A program made the position numbers and the translations under genes. The notes below the pieces were generated by a model. That model was not told where the DNA came from and ran no database searches. It worked only from the letters and a program-made list of their open reading frames with translations. From Siphonodentalium dalli (taxonomy: Eukaryota > Mollusca > Scaphopoda > Gadilida > Siphonodentaliidae), in the NCBI GenBank assembly GCA_032622095.1, contig CP136061.1, positions 263,718,077-263,782,076 on the forward strand: DNA of 64,000 bases. The letters are read 5' to 3'. Positions 23,647-36,800 of this stretch are shown piece by piece (position 1 is the stretch's first letter; each line of letters opens with the position of its first letter).

Positions 23647-24645
23647 CGTTTCTGAAGACACAGTATGTGTATATTAAACACGATCGCGGCGGATTTACAC
23701 CTATTAGACCATAATTAACTGCATCATCATTTTGTTGCGATGTTGGATGTTTATATGCTCAAAATAATTATACTGATATTTAAAAAGTTATGGACTGGAC
23801 ATCAATGAAATAAATTCGAAAACAGAAAAACACAACCACGAATGCAACAGTTTCTGACTTCAGAAAAATCAACACTTGGCTGCGGGTTGTGATTACATAA
23901 CCAAGTACGTTCATTTTACATTCTGGATTAACGTACTTGACATAACTAATTCAGACTGTATGGTACCTAGGGTAGTGGATATGGGGGACGTGCTTTCATG
24001 CACATGCGATCTAGAATATGTGTAGGCCTATTTCTTATAAGCGTTTCAACATCGTCGACTTTACGGTATATCATGATTTGTACATCATTTGGCATTGAGT
24101 GATGGTTTTGAATTTCTGACCGAATTTAAATAGAGGCCTACATGTATACGCGTAAATATCCGTTCAGTGTACAATATTTTGTAATGTGTGTAGGCCTACC
24201 GTTCCCAATTAACATAATCCTCGATCTTGTTTTCCCTGTGGTCAATTAGTTTAAACTCAGGAGTCGTACTATTTTTAATACGAGTGAGTAATTTAAATAC
24301 GAGTGAGGTATGAACACTATTTTGCGAATTAAAAATGATATATTATGTTGGTATATTTCAAGTCCTGATCCACTATCCACAATTTATCGACTGAAAGCAC
24401 GGCCGCTTGACCTTACAGCATTAACGTTTATGAATTCCCGTTGCCAGTGCCGCCATTGGCGTTGACACAGGTGTATTTTCCCAGGTGTTCTACAAGAAAC
24501 AAAGAAAATATACTTGAATCTTACTAGGATCTAACTTATGTATATGAGAATATATATATATATAAGTGCATGAAATATAAACCCAAATGATAGTCTTATT
24601 CGAGTTTTAATTTTCAAAAAACTGACAGAATTATTTGTGTCGACA
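23647..24645 (+). promoter_or_regulatory. Upstream region of UNC119 (extent inferred)
   Basis: AT-rich DNA free of large repeats between the last hAT element and the UNC119 start codon. It should hold the 5' UTR and promoter, but I can point to no definite TATA box or initiator; a TATATATATA run at 24550-24563 is a possibility only. Confidence 0.35.
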
Positions 24646-24814
24646 ATGTCAATGAATTCTGATGTGCGTAATAACGCTAGTAAGAAGAAAGGAGGCGGCT
24701 TCCTATCACGACAGGCTAAAGCCAAACAGAGTGATCCTATCACAGAAGAGGAGCTCCTAGATAAAGAAGTTTTGTCACCTGATGATATCTTGCGATTGAA
24801 TAAAATCTCATCTC
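24646..24814 (+). CDS. UNC119: UNC119 coding exon 1
   Basis: Encodes residues 1-56 plus one base of codon 57. Begins [10 protein letters not shown], has a KKKGGG stretch and ends [13 protein letters not shown], the conserved segment before the beta-sandwich. The donor GTGAGT follows at 24815. A GTG and two codons lie in frame before the ATG but no earlier in-frame ATG. Any upstream non-coding exon cannot be placed from sequence alone. Confidence 0.9.
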
Positions 24815-27800
24815 GTGAGTCATAATTGTCAATTGACATAAACTTGATAAACATGATTATGATTATGATTAATTTATCTTATACCGGTGTGATGTTATAC
24901 TGTGTATTATATTCTCGTGATATCTTACATATGTGTATTATCATTTCAAGAAACGGACTATGCGCAGCGTGACCTTTCACCCCACGACGTTGCTGCCTTG
25001 GTGACGTATCAACAAAAACTCTCGCCTCGAAATTGGGTAACATTTACTTCAGCGTTTCGAATGGTTTAAACGAATAAATTAATGCATACAAGTGGAATAA
25101 CATAGTAATGTAGCTACACATTCGATGAAACATGATCACATACGTCCCCAATAGGACTAAATTTTAAGCTTTCACTATTCTGTTTCCGTCATTTTAGACA
25201 GCTTGCACCGCACAAAATTTTAAAAATGTACGATGTACACTTTTCTCAGAACTTGCATGGTTATTTTCAATCTAACGAATTCTGAACTTTAACAGTTTGA
25301 TTATATTTGCTTTTTGTCTGAGAACATTCATATGTTTAATATTGAAAGAAATCCACTGTTCCGATTTCTGTACATGGATTCATATTAAATCAGGACTTAT
25401 AAGTTATATCTTGTTTGTTGCTGACAAATCACCCCAATGTTCCATAAATTTGCGACCTCATCACATGTCCTGTAACTGCGTATTCATGCGTAACGGGAAT
25501 TGTTCTTCGAAATGATCAAAAACGTAGCTTGTTTTTGTCTGAAATCTGTCATAAATTAGGCTTAATTTGACCAAAAATGATAGTGTCCGTTGGCGTTGGC
25601 ATAAGATAAATACAACAATAGCATAGTGTGTTTTGAGATGTGTGTTATCTCAACTCGTTAGAAGTTCTAACTTCTAACTCGTTGAGATAACACACATCTC
25701 AAAACACACTATGCTATTATCGTATATATAAGAAATGAACGGCGCCGGCGGTTTCAATGTGGTCATGGGATTTTGACCGCGAGAAAAATTCAACAAACTG
25801 CATGACCCCCGAAGGGGTTCATGCGGAGTTTGCTGATTTTTTATCGTGGTCAAAACCCATGACCACGTTGAATGCGCCATTTATTAATATTATATTTATA
25901 TACTAATACGCTCTTTAAAACAATTCTCCAAATAAATATGTCCGTTATTTCGTCAAAAAAACTTTTTCAAATATCTCCGTTATTTCGTTTATAAAAATAA
26001 TTTCCTATTTCTATATTTCGCCCTATTTCGCTATATTTTCCCATTTCGATTTTTCGCTGTATTTTCATATTTCGCTTTTTCGTTGTATTTCATATTTCGA
26101 TAATTCGCTATATTTTACATATTATGGCATTCAAAACACAACCACGAATGCAACAGTTTCTGACTTCAGAATAATTCGCTATATTTTACATATTATGGGA
26201 TATGGGATTATATGATAACCAACATTCTGATAGTCAATCGAACATCTCGTGCCACCCGTGCTCGCGATTAGATGCCACTAGCCATCCAATCGTGAACCTC
26301 GATTCCATATTGTTTGCTATCAAATCCTTGGCATATTGGATGACTAGATACTCAAGCAGTCGGTAATTTATTAATGTCCGACAATCCCCGGTGATTTCCG
26401 GGACCAATGTGTTCATAAACCTATGAACGACATTGAAAGTGACGTCACGTTACGTTCATAGGATTATGAACGTATTGAATAAGGGGGCGTGTCTACCGTA
26501 ACGCTATGGGGAAATCGGAAGAGATATCAGGTGTATGTAAATATATGAATATGAATCTTGAATTTATCAAGACTACCAGCATTTCTGCTAGTAGTAGTAC
26601 CGCTCAGTGTCAGTAGAGTGGCCTCATCATTACATGTACAAATGTACCTATTTTAAAGTCAATCACAGTCTACCCTTTAAAATTCAACTGTATAGACTAT
26701 ACTATAGTATAGTCTATATAGTGCGGGGATTAAAATTGTAACGGAAAGCTGGTGAAAAAGTGCATCAACTGACTTTACTGAGCACAGTATGTCACAACGT
26801 AATTAACAATTTGAAATAAAATTGCTGCAAACTACAAGGTAAATTTTGGTGTGCCGTCAAAGCGTGACATTCTACAACCCATCGTCAACTGTCAACATAA
26901 ATACAACTAATTAAAGTGTCGCAGTAACATTGAAGAATGCCGGACTGATGGGTAGGGAGATTTAGCGCTCATGAATACTAATGCTCCTAGATCCCGTGCT
27001 ATCGTGTATTACACATATTCTCAAAATAAGTGTCTCTTTTGGCGTTGAAAAATTGCTAACAGTATACATCTATGAAAATGCCAACATACCGGTACATGTA
27101 CCTAGCTACCTGGAGTTTTCAGGTCAACAAATCGGAAACACGTGTTATTAATATTTTGTCTAAATATTATTAAATTAGTTTGTTGATATGTAACATACTA
27201 TAACATAATGTTTTCGACTCCTATCCTGACATCGTTGTTATTCTGTATTGTATGCCTTACATAAAATATCCCATCGAGAGCCCCGGGCCCTGTTATATGA
27301 TCAAGCTACAAGCACGTGTTCATTGTCAGAAAGTCAAAGGCCGTAAAATATGAGGAAACGAAAATTACATAAAATGTAGCAACCAACAACTGTCAATAGT
27401 TTTCATCCACGCAAAAATACACGTCAATTAAGGCCATAATTAATAAGGTATTTGTTTGTCCTCGCCCCGACCGACTCGATTTTAACGCCCGACTGGAAAT
27501 TCTTTTATTCAGATCGCTAAACAAATTTTTTTATTTTTTTTAAGTACTGGTAGTGGTATGTTGGTTGTCTGAGAAGCTCATTTTCGATCAGAAACTCCAG
27601 CAACTGTCACTGAACAGCATAATTATTTATTGTTCTTGTTGTGTTTTTTCAACTATTAAATTTTTAATTTTTTATCAAATTAATCCCTGACTATTTATTA
27701 ATATTGATACCCTCGGCCTGCACCACGGAGGGGACCCCAAAGCTTAGTATACCATTCCACCTTGCAAATTATTTTTAAAAAAATGCCTACCTACCTACCC

Positions 27801-30800
27801 ACCTGAAATTTTTTAGGTAGGGGTGTGGACAAACAAACAATTTATTAATTTTGGCCTAAAATAGTTCACATTAGGCTTCCTTGTTCTCCATATATTAACT
27901 AACGTTCATCATTCTTGGAGGGGGTGTAGAATATGCAAAACGATGAACAGAGCTGCATGTGTCTCAAATTAATAGTGTTTTCTAGGAATGAAATGCGTAC
28001 ATGTACAGAATCGCACATGCAAATAACTTTCTTGTCAGTTTTGCATGTCCGGGTCATGTAGGTATAACTTTAGTAATTGTTTCCCTTTTATCGTGTTCCG
28101 GTGTCAGCCAAATCATTTAAAAATTTCTGCACACACACTCGTTATTCATACCACGTATACCAATAATACCATATATTAAATAAACCAACAATTATAAAAT
28201 AAACTCTATTTGTTGTTCATGCTGAAGAATACAAGGACTTGATTATTCTGACTGACTAACTTTAATTAGCCTTTCATCCACATAATACATGCATAAAGTT
28301 CTTAAAAAATATTCAGGGAACAGTGCCCGGTTAACTTTGCACGAAAAAACATAACTTCCTCATTGCGAACCTCTACTCACATTTCTACATTGTCTCGTCT
28401 TTTGAAGTTATTTTTAAATTTAGGTCAAAGGCTGTATGTACAGATGAACACTGCAAGTGTGTGTTTGAAACATTGGTATTGATTGTTTTCCACTTCAGGT
28501 CATTATTGATTCACGTTAAATTTTACTTTTACAGGGTATTTATGTCCACCTGAAGCTAATACTTTTGGCATTGACTTCACTCGATTCAAGTTGCGGGATA
28601 TGGACACAGCTACTGTCCTGTTTGAAGTAGCGAAGCCTCCACCTTCTGGTAAGCATAACAATAAAAAACAATGAATTACCTTACTAGTATTTAAATTCGC
28701 ACAGTACATTTTTTTGCTCAGTGTTAAATGCGCGCTCTTTAAATTCGTCCACCAATTGAAAGCTGACCAAATTATTTTCGTAAAAGGCCTGCATCCTATG
28801 GCAGTTTTGGTTCTAAATTGTTCAGCAGGTAGATGATCAGGATATATATACATATACATTGAAGATGATACCTGTTAATTATTTTGGATGTAATGATGGA
28901 AATTTCTGCTATTCTTGGTCTAATAGTAAATGCAAATAGTAAAGGGCATACTGGTAGTTGACATGAAAGAGAACAATAGAGAGGAAGAGAGGAGTACATC
29001 GGCCGCGTAATATGTATAGGATATTCCCCGAGATGTTGGATATTCAGAAAGATAATACAACGAGGGGGAGCCGAGTTGATTATTTGGCCGAATACCCGAC
29101 AGCGAGGGGAAAATCTGTCTTAAACCATAGCTATACCTGAAATAAATCTACATACCTTGCATCTAATGCCACTAGATTTCTGGAAAAATTAAGTGCGATC
29201 ATATAGTGCATGAGACGTGTGTCTTGCACTGCATGTATTTTCATGCAAACATATAGACTCCTAACAATTAAACAATTAGACAAAGCTACAACTTTGCCTG
29301 GCCAAGCGATGGCTGTATACAATCTGATATGGCCTTGAGTTGTCCAAGTCATGCATGAAATCTCGCTCATTTGTCGTTAATCAGTTAGAATAAATTATAG
29401 TCAATTTAATCACCTCATTATGGAGAGAATATGATCTTGTATGAATGATTGAATACACGTTGAAGGTATTTCATCAGATCACATTGAGTAAGGCCATGCA
29501 ACACGTTGATCCATAAACCAAACATCTATACAATCGGGGGAAACCGGAAATGTGGGGACAATTCCATCCTACAGAACTGAAAACAAAGCTGCATGATTGT
29601 GCATGGTGATCAAAGTGATATTAAATGCCAAATAATTTTCAATTCTCATTAAATTATACCCCCATCCAAAAAGATGAAGGGTATACTGGATAGTGATGAG
29701 CCGATGATTAAAAAGAGCCTTGCGCCAATTGCTGATTATTTGAGATCACAATCGGCCAATTCCGATGCCGATTCTGATCATTGTAATAATTATGCCAAAA
29801 TATGTTATATGTGTTGTATACTACTTAGATTTGGAAGCACCAACATCAGTAATATACCAGTATACATAAGTATGTATACGTTTAGGCAAGTATAAAGGTA
29901 GGTATGGGTGGATTTATGAACAAATTCCTGCATCATGACAACTAATACACATGTTATATTATGCTCAGTTTACCGTAGATTTCTGTCTATAAGTCGCTAC
30001 TTGTTGACCCAGTATTTCCCCTCAAATGTGAATGCCCCTTGTACAACTGTAAATCAATAGGGGGGGGTCTGAATTCTGCCTACAATCACAGACACAGGTG
30101 AGTTTTGGCTTTCGCCGCGATGACAACTCAGAAGAGTGCATGACCATTCACATCAAATCAGGAACGGAATGTTTAATTACAGATAAAAACAATTAAAATC
30201 TTAATAATTGTTACCAGTGTATTTATCCCTATCCAATTAAAAAATATTATCTTTACAAGAATTCAACATGAGACCTCCATTCTGAGGAAGGGCTTTTGAT
30301 TTTATACCACATTATCCTGAACTCATCTGTAGAGACAATACCAAGGAAACCATAACATTCGTCGTCATGGACTCACAGTCCTTCTCAGGAGACGGGAGTG
30401 ATTGCTCTCGCACCCGTAATTTTCAAATCACGGGTGCTAAAATTCGCACCCGTCCCTCATCTCAAATACTAATGGAGACTGTAATTGTTGGTTCAATAGT
30501 GAACTATATGTGAAGGCAGGGTTTCCGCCAGGGGGCAATTAATGAGTCCGTATTGGGGAAAACACATAACGCGACGGGACGACCATGGTTCGTCCTGTCG
30601 GGCGAAATTTTTGTTATTTGACACTGAAAAGAAGCTATTTCCTTGCACCTGAGTGTGCCACAAAGCTACGTGTATTATGCAAGTCGATCATTTCTGTGGG
30701 TGCATTAATTCTGTTGATGGTATCCAAATAGTTAGTCATTTAATTACGTAAGTAAGACAGCCGTCTGATTGAAGACTATATACATGAACGAGCCATGAGT

Positions 30801-33800
30801 TTAATACAGTGTTTACAAATTTATAACATACAATAAGATTCCAACAGGTATAATGAATCTAAACACTAAAAAGCATCTACGCATTGACCAATAATACCTA
30901 GCAAGGAGAATTGAATAACGTATTTCTTAGAATTTCAAATAGCATCCGTGAAAATGAAACTGACAGGATTATACCGGTATATTCTGTCAATCATAAAACT
31001 ATTTGTGCGCAGTGACATCATACTGCAGGAGATATTTATAGTGGCGAAATACGAATGGTAGAGAAATTTTTTACTCGGAACGCGTAGCTTGTTCAATAGT
31101 AGGTATTAGTCCAACAACTAGTTTTAGCCAACGTGATATAAAATATAATTGAGTTTTTGGCGGGAAATGTGAACATGTGCGTCGTTGATTATTGTGCTTG
31201 GGTACCCAGGCGGGACAACTAAACTATTATTGACCGTACCTTGAAAATTATCTCCATATTGGGGGGGGGGGGGGGGTTATGTGTTCGTGTTTATCCTCCA
31301 TGCATGTAAGATGGCTCAAATGAATGGTGTTCTCAATAATGTCGCTATTTGACACGCTCTTTCCTATTGTTTTTTCGGGAGATGGACTGTGTCGATTTCA
31401 TTTTGTCAATATTAATAAAAATAAGTGTAGATATATAGCCTGTCGACATAGACAAGATTGAAAAAGTTTTTAATAGCGTCATTTATTTGTGTGTGAGCGG
31501 GATTTCATGCAACAACCGACGGGGGGAATGGGTCCATGGGATGGACCCACAGCCGGCCTGGCGGAAACCCTGGTGAAGGTTTATTGAGATCCTTTACCAT
31601 CTCAGTACAACTATGGCATATTAAAGTGTAACTAGACATAGGTCTATTCCACAATGACGTTTTGTTTGAGAAAAACCCAACTTACAATTATAGTATGGGT
31701 GCAATATTACACCCGTCTTCTGAATTACGGGAGCAAATAAAGGCTATCACAGTGTTTTCCTTGTGGGAAGGACTGGACTCAACACTTGTTTACTGTCTAC
31801 AGCCGCGGTAGGTTTCTTTGATGTCAGCTATAGATAAGAGGTCATTGAGGTCACTGGCTGACCTGATATCAATATCAGTGTGAATACTGGTGATTAGCGG
31901 TCACCACATGTACCGGTACAATGAATAGTAGTTGTTAAATGGTGAACAATGCAGATGTTGTAAACACACTACACTATATGGGTTTCGTCTGGCTATTTTA
32001 CATAATTATTTCAATTCATTTGATATATAATAACTGTTACTTGATATGGATAAGCATCCATGGTGAATATTGCACTCAACTGCGTAATTAAGTGTCAAGT
32101 GACATGTACTTTCGGTTTATACCTGTGTTAGGCAGGACATGACTGTATATCATCAAGTTTGTGTTTGGTAACACTTTCCCCATGTTTACTGGTCATTTAT
32201 TCAACAAAACATCGTCATATTTAACACAGTTTATTGAAGAAAAACAAGCACCGGATTATTATTTAGATAATCAGTAATGCCGATGTTGAAACCCAATTGC
32301 CGATTATTGTCATCCGATGGGCCATAATCGGCCGATTCCGATTGTCGTTTCCGATCATCGGCTTATCACTACTTGTCCTTCCATACTGGACATGCTGATT
32401 GAGGGCTTTGATGTTGTAAACAACTGCCTTATCACAGCCGAAGGGTATCGTAACTCCACTGCAGTGACTGTTTCGATACTGCTGTGGATACCGTATACTA
32501 CTGGTAATACTGTGATGATTACCGGGGTATTACCCCATTTTTAAAGTCAATTACTTTGATTATAGCGGTATTTGTTCATGTTGACATCTAGTTTTACTTA
32601 AACATTTAAACTTTCCGCATTCTAATCACTTTATTGACTGTTACAAATGATATTATCCCCAATCCAAGTTGGGCTACAGTGTCAATGACACTTTCATTTG
32701 TCTTGATTTCAAATCCAGTGATTTTTAAAATTTGCATATGACAGGCCATATATTATGTTCTATCCTGGAGCCTACCACTGTACATTTGCACCCTTGCGAA
32801 AACCCTATAGAATCATTGTTATCCAATATTTTTTTCAGATGATAGTGATGACAATGATTATGACATTGATGAAACTGACCCAAATGCTGGTCGATTTGTG
32901 AGATACCAATTCACTCCCCAATTCCTGAAACTGAAAACTGTTGGTGCTACGTGAGTATATCTTTCATGATGCTTCCCTATTTAGAAATTCACTTGTCCTG
33001 AACATCCCCATTCTTTTAAATGTCAACCCTGTTTTCTCCTTACAATTTAATTAGGTTTGATTTGTTTTTTTTTTTAACATGTTAACTGCCGAAAACTATG
33101 TCAATTTGGGACAGAATCTACCAGTACGTCATTGCTGGTGCCAGCTACTAGTTACCTCGTAAGGTACATAAATACTACTTGCACATGTCTACCATGGGTT
33201 AAGGTTGTACAGAAGAGGTCCTGGTGAATTGGAGTGTCCTGGAAAGATTTCAAACTGCACCCCCACCCATTGATCGGGATTGGGAAGTCCCCATGGAACG
33301 GTTTGCCAACTGGTTAAAAATCTCTTCCGGGAACACTTCCAATGGCAAACACGACATGTTTGAAATATTATTTTAAAAACATTGAAGAAATGTCAGGGCT
33401 CTTATTCACCGACTGGGTTTATTTTATAAACCGGGTAGTATCTTTGGCAGTGGCTTAACTCACAGGGTACCTTCGCTATATAGTGTTTACAACGCACAAT
33501 CCTGCAAATAGTGTGTCTCATTTGTAGAATGAGGTTCCCAGAGGGTCAATTTATTCACGCAATCCTGCACAATGTGGGCTAGCATCACCAAATCACCTTT
33601 TGGGAACCTCATTCTGCTTAGGCCTCAACTGCTATGGGAGACCTACATGTAGGATCAGATTGAAGTTTCCCAGTTGAAGTTGGTGGTTTACCCATTAGTC
33701 ACCTCGATTATGCATTTTATCTTCTTTAAATACAGGTTATAGAAACTTCCCAGAAGGGAAAAAGTAACTAAAAACAATGTTAATTTGAGACTATAGAAAC

Positions 33801-36800
33801 TTCCCAGAAGATGAGTCCTAAGTAGAATTAGGTCCCCAGAGGGTGAATTTAGTGATGCTAGTCCACTGTGTGCGATAGCGTCACTAAATTCAGAAAGAGT
33901 TTTAAAGATATAATACCTTTTGTCAGTGGTGTATTTTGCTCCACGACTTATCTCATGATTGAAATGAAGCAAGTTTACATATAATGCTACATGCCATGTT
34001 TTTACCGGGTATGTAAACGGCAATGAGTAAGAGTCTTGATTGAATAATCCTATACAGCATTATAGCGGCGATGTCTCTCCGAGCGACAACCACAGATAGC
34101 TTCGAATTGAGCCTCACATGGTATAATCTACCTGGACTACAGTAATGCCCTAAATAATCGACTCCTTAAACCTTTGAACGCTGGCTCCCCACAACGATCG
34201 ACACCAAGCAAATACACCAAATGATCGAATGACACCATTGCCCTGTGTATTCAATTGTATTATGCCCCAATTTAGACATTCCTTGGCATGCACATGGTGA
34301 TGGTTATGTTCAAATGGTGCCACAGGTCTGAAATTTTACAGGTATGTTCCCATGGACCACTGAGTATTGTTAAGATTGGTATACAGGCTTTGCTACACCA
34401 TCACTCCCTGGTAACGGTTTCTATGCAACTACCCGGAATTGAAAGTAATATGTAATTATAGCTTATAGTGTCGTAATTCCGCGCTAAGAAACTGTTTCGT
34501 ATGCAGTCAATGTCCTAAATATTGTGAAATTTGAGATACTAGTATAACTGGCCAGAAGCGTGAATCCAACTTGTATTTAACGGGATCAATAACTGTTAAG
34601 CATATACCCCAAGTGATCGAATGACGCCACTTCCCTGTGCATTTGATGACATTATGTCCTATTTTAGACATCGCCTAGGGGCATGGCGATGGTCATGTTA
34701 AAATTGTGCCACAGGTCTTAAACTTTACAAAATTGCTCAATAATGCATGATTTGACACGTGTTTGTAATGCGCACGCGCAAGTAGATCGGACAAAATGGT
34801 ATTGTGACCATGCAACCCCTTTCCACAGGACTACTCTGGTGCAATGTCAAAATGTGCAACTGTATAATATAAATTTATGTACTGTGGGGATCCTTGATGT
34901 GATTGTATCATTACGCAAAAACCCATGCATTTATCGTTATATCCTATGCGCATGCGCGAGACAAATCAACTCAAATAAGTGACTGCGACTTCCTCACATA
35001 TGCCAGAACACTGATTATGTATACAAGAATAATTTAAACCTAGAAGAGTGATCGAAATGGTGTCTTTCTACAATCCCGCGAACCGCGAAACAATGTAGAG
35101 TGTTACCCGAATCGCTTCAAATAATGTATGTTTGTTGAATTCTCTGCTGTGCGCATGCGCATATTTTCCTACCCCAACTAGTCAGCAACAATACACATGC
35201 ACCCATGGCACTGCTGAAGTTCCTAGGGATCATTTGCATAGATATAAGTGGATATACCAATAGTTATAAATATAACATATATATATACATACACCTAATA
35301 TGGTATACAGGCTTTGCTACACCATCACTCCCTGGTAACGGTTTCTATGCAACTACCCAGAATTGAAAGTAATATGTAATTACTAGTATAGCTTATAGTG
35401 TCGTAATTCCACGCTAACAAACCGTGTTTCGTATGCAAAATTGCTCAATAATGCATGATTTGACACGTGTTTGTAATGCGCACGCGCAAGTAGATCGGAC
35501 TAGATGGTATTGTGACCATGCAACCCCTTTCCACAGGACCACTCTGGTGCAATGTCGAAATGTGCAACTGTATAATGCAAATTGATATACTGTGGGGATC
35601 CTTGATGTGATCATTACGCAAAAACCCATGCATTTATCGTTGTATCCTATGCGCATGCGCGAGACAAATCAACTCAAATAAGTGACAGTGACTTCCTCAC
35701 ATATGACAGAACACTGATTACGTATACAAGAATAATTTAAACCCAGAAGAGTGATCGAAATGGTGTCTTTCTACAATCCTGCGAACCGCGCAACAATGTA
35801 GAGCATTACGCGAATCGCTTCAAATAATGTATGTTTGTTGAATTCTCCGCTGTGCGCTTGCGCATATTTTCCTACCCCAACTAGTCGGCAACAATACACA
35901 ATAGTTATAAATATCTAAATATAACATATATATTTACATACACCTAATATCACTTCTGATTTCCCCATAGCGTTACGGTAGACACGCCCCCTGAGTCAAT
36001 GTGTTCATAAACCTATGAACGTAACCTGACGTCACTTTCAATGTCATTTGATATAGGTTTATGAACACATTGATCTGGAAATCACCGGGGATTGTCAGAC
36101 ATCAACGACTGCTTGAGGATTTAGCAAGAAATTTGTTTGGTCTACAATCAGTGTTACCCTGCACTTAAAACTCATCTCCTCTGATTACACAACCCACGTC
36201 TCGACAATTGTTGCCATGAGAAGTACAATGTATAAAGATCTGTCACCTCACAGCAATGTTATCATATAAAGACGACACTCTGTTTATAACCCCACAACAA
36301 TGGTGTTTCCTCATTTGCATAATTATCGTTTTTAATTTACAATTGAAATTTGTTGTGCGCATATAGCGTTGCGACCGACGTAAATTCGTTTTATGGTGTA
36401 AGGTGTCTATTGGGTCTTCTTATACATGAGCACCGTGGACCACATAGTTGCATTATACTGCAGCTAATACTGAAACACCGCAGACAAATGCACAACCGAG
36501 CGACCATACAATACATTTCATGTTGAATAAATAGTCGGAAGTGTTCAATGTTTAAATAACCACCCTCCTCAATAGAGTTTCAAGATCATTTTCCTTGCCG
36601 CTACAAATATTCCCTCGACCTCACAAATATATCATTACTAGCAGGTGACCCGACTTCGTCCAGGCTTTGACCTTGAATTGACCATTTTGAAGGTCAGGTC
36701 AGGTCGGGTCAGAGTCACAATTTGACCCGTCCAAAACAGGGTGATTTCACGGGAAGTGTAGCATGAAGGAATTGGACACATATCTCCCTTAAATTCATGT

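Larger units (their letters stand above)
24815..28534 (+). other. UNC119 intron 1 (3.7 kb)
   Basis: GT-AG intron in phase 1. It holds a 48-bp-arm hairpin (25617-25718), TATTTCGC-type low-complexity DNA (about 25930-26120), a templated insertion (26100-26198), part of an inverted repeat element shared with 35.95-36.12 kb, and a perfect 28-bp palindrome at 26691-26718. From 26720 to 28534 I see no gene or recognisable repeat. A possible cryptic exon at 24951-25036 is described under findings. Confidence 0.8.
28649..32838 (+). other. UNC119 intron 2 (4.2 kb)
   Basis: Phase 1 GT-AG intron. The first kilobase has no recognisable element; 29691-32371 is a hAT-like element with another nested inside; 32430-32570 is a fragment of the 54-55 kb family. 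Confidence 0.8.

Noticed and set aside
24637-24645. Start of UNC119 at the upstream GTG
   Set aside because: The first in-frame ATG is at 24646 with A at -3; a GTG start is not expected in a nuclear animal gene.
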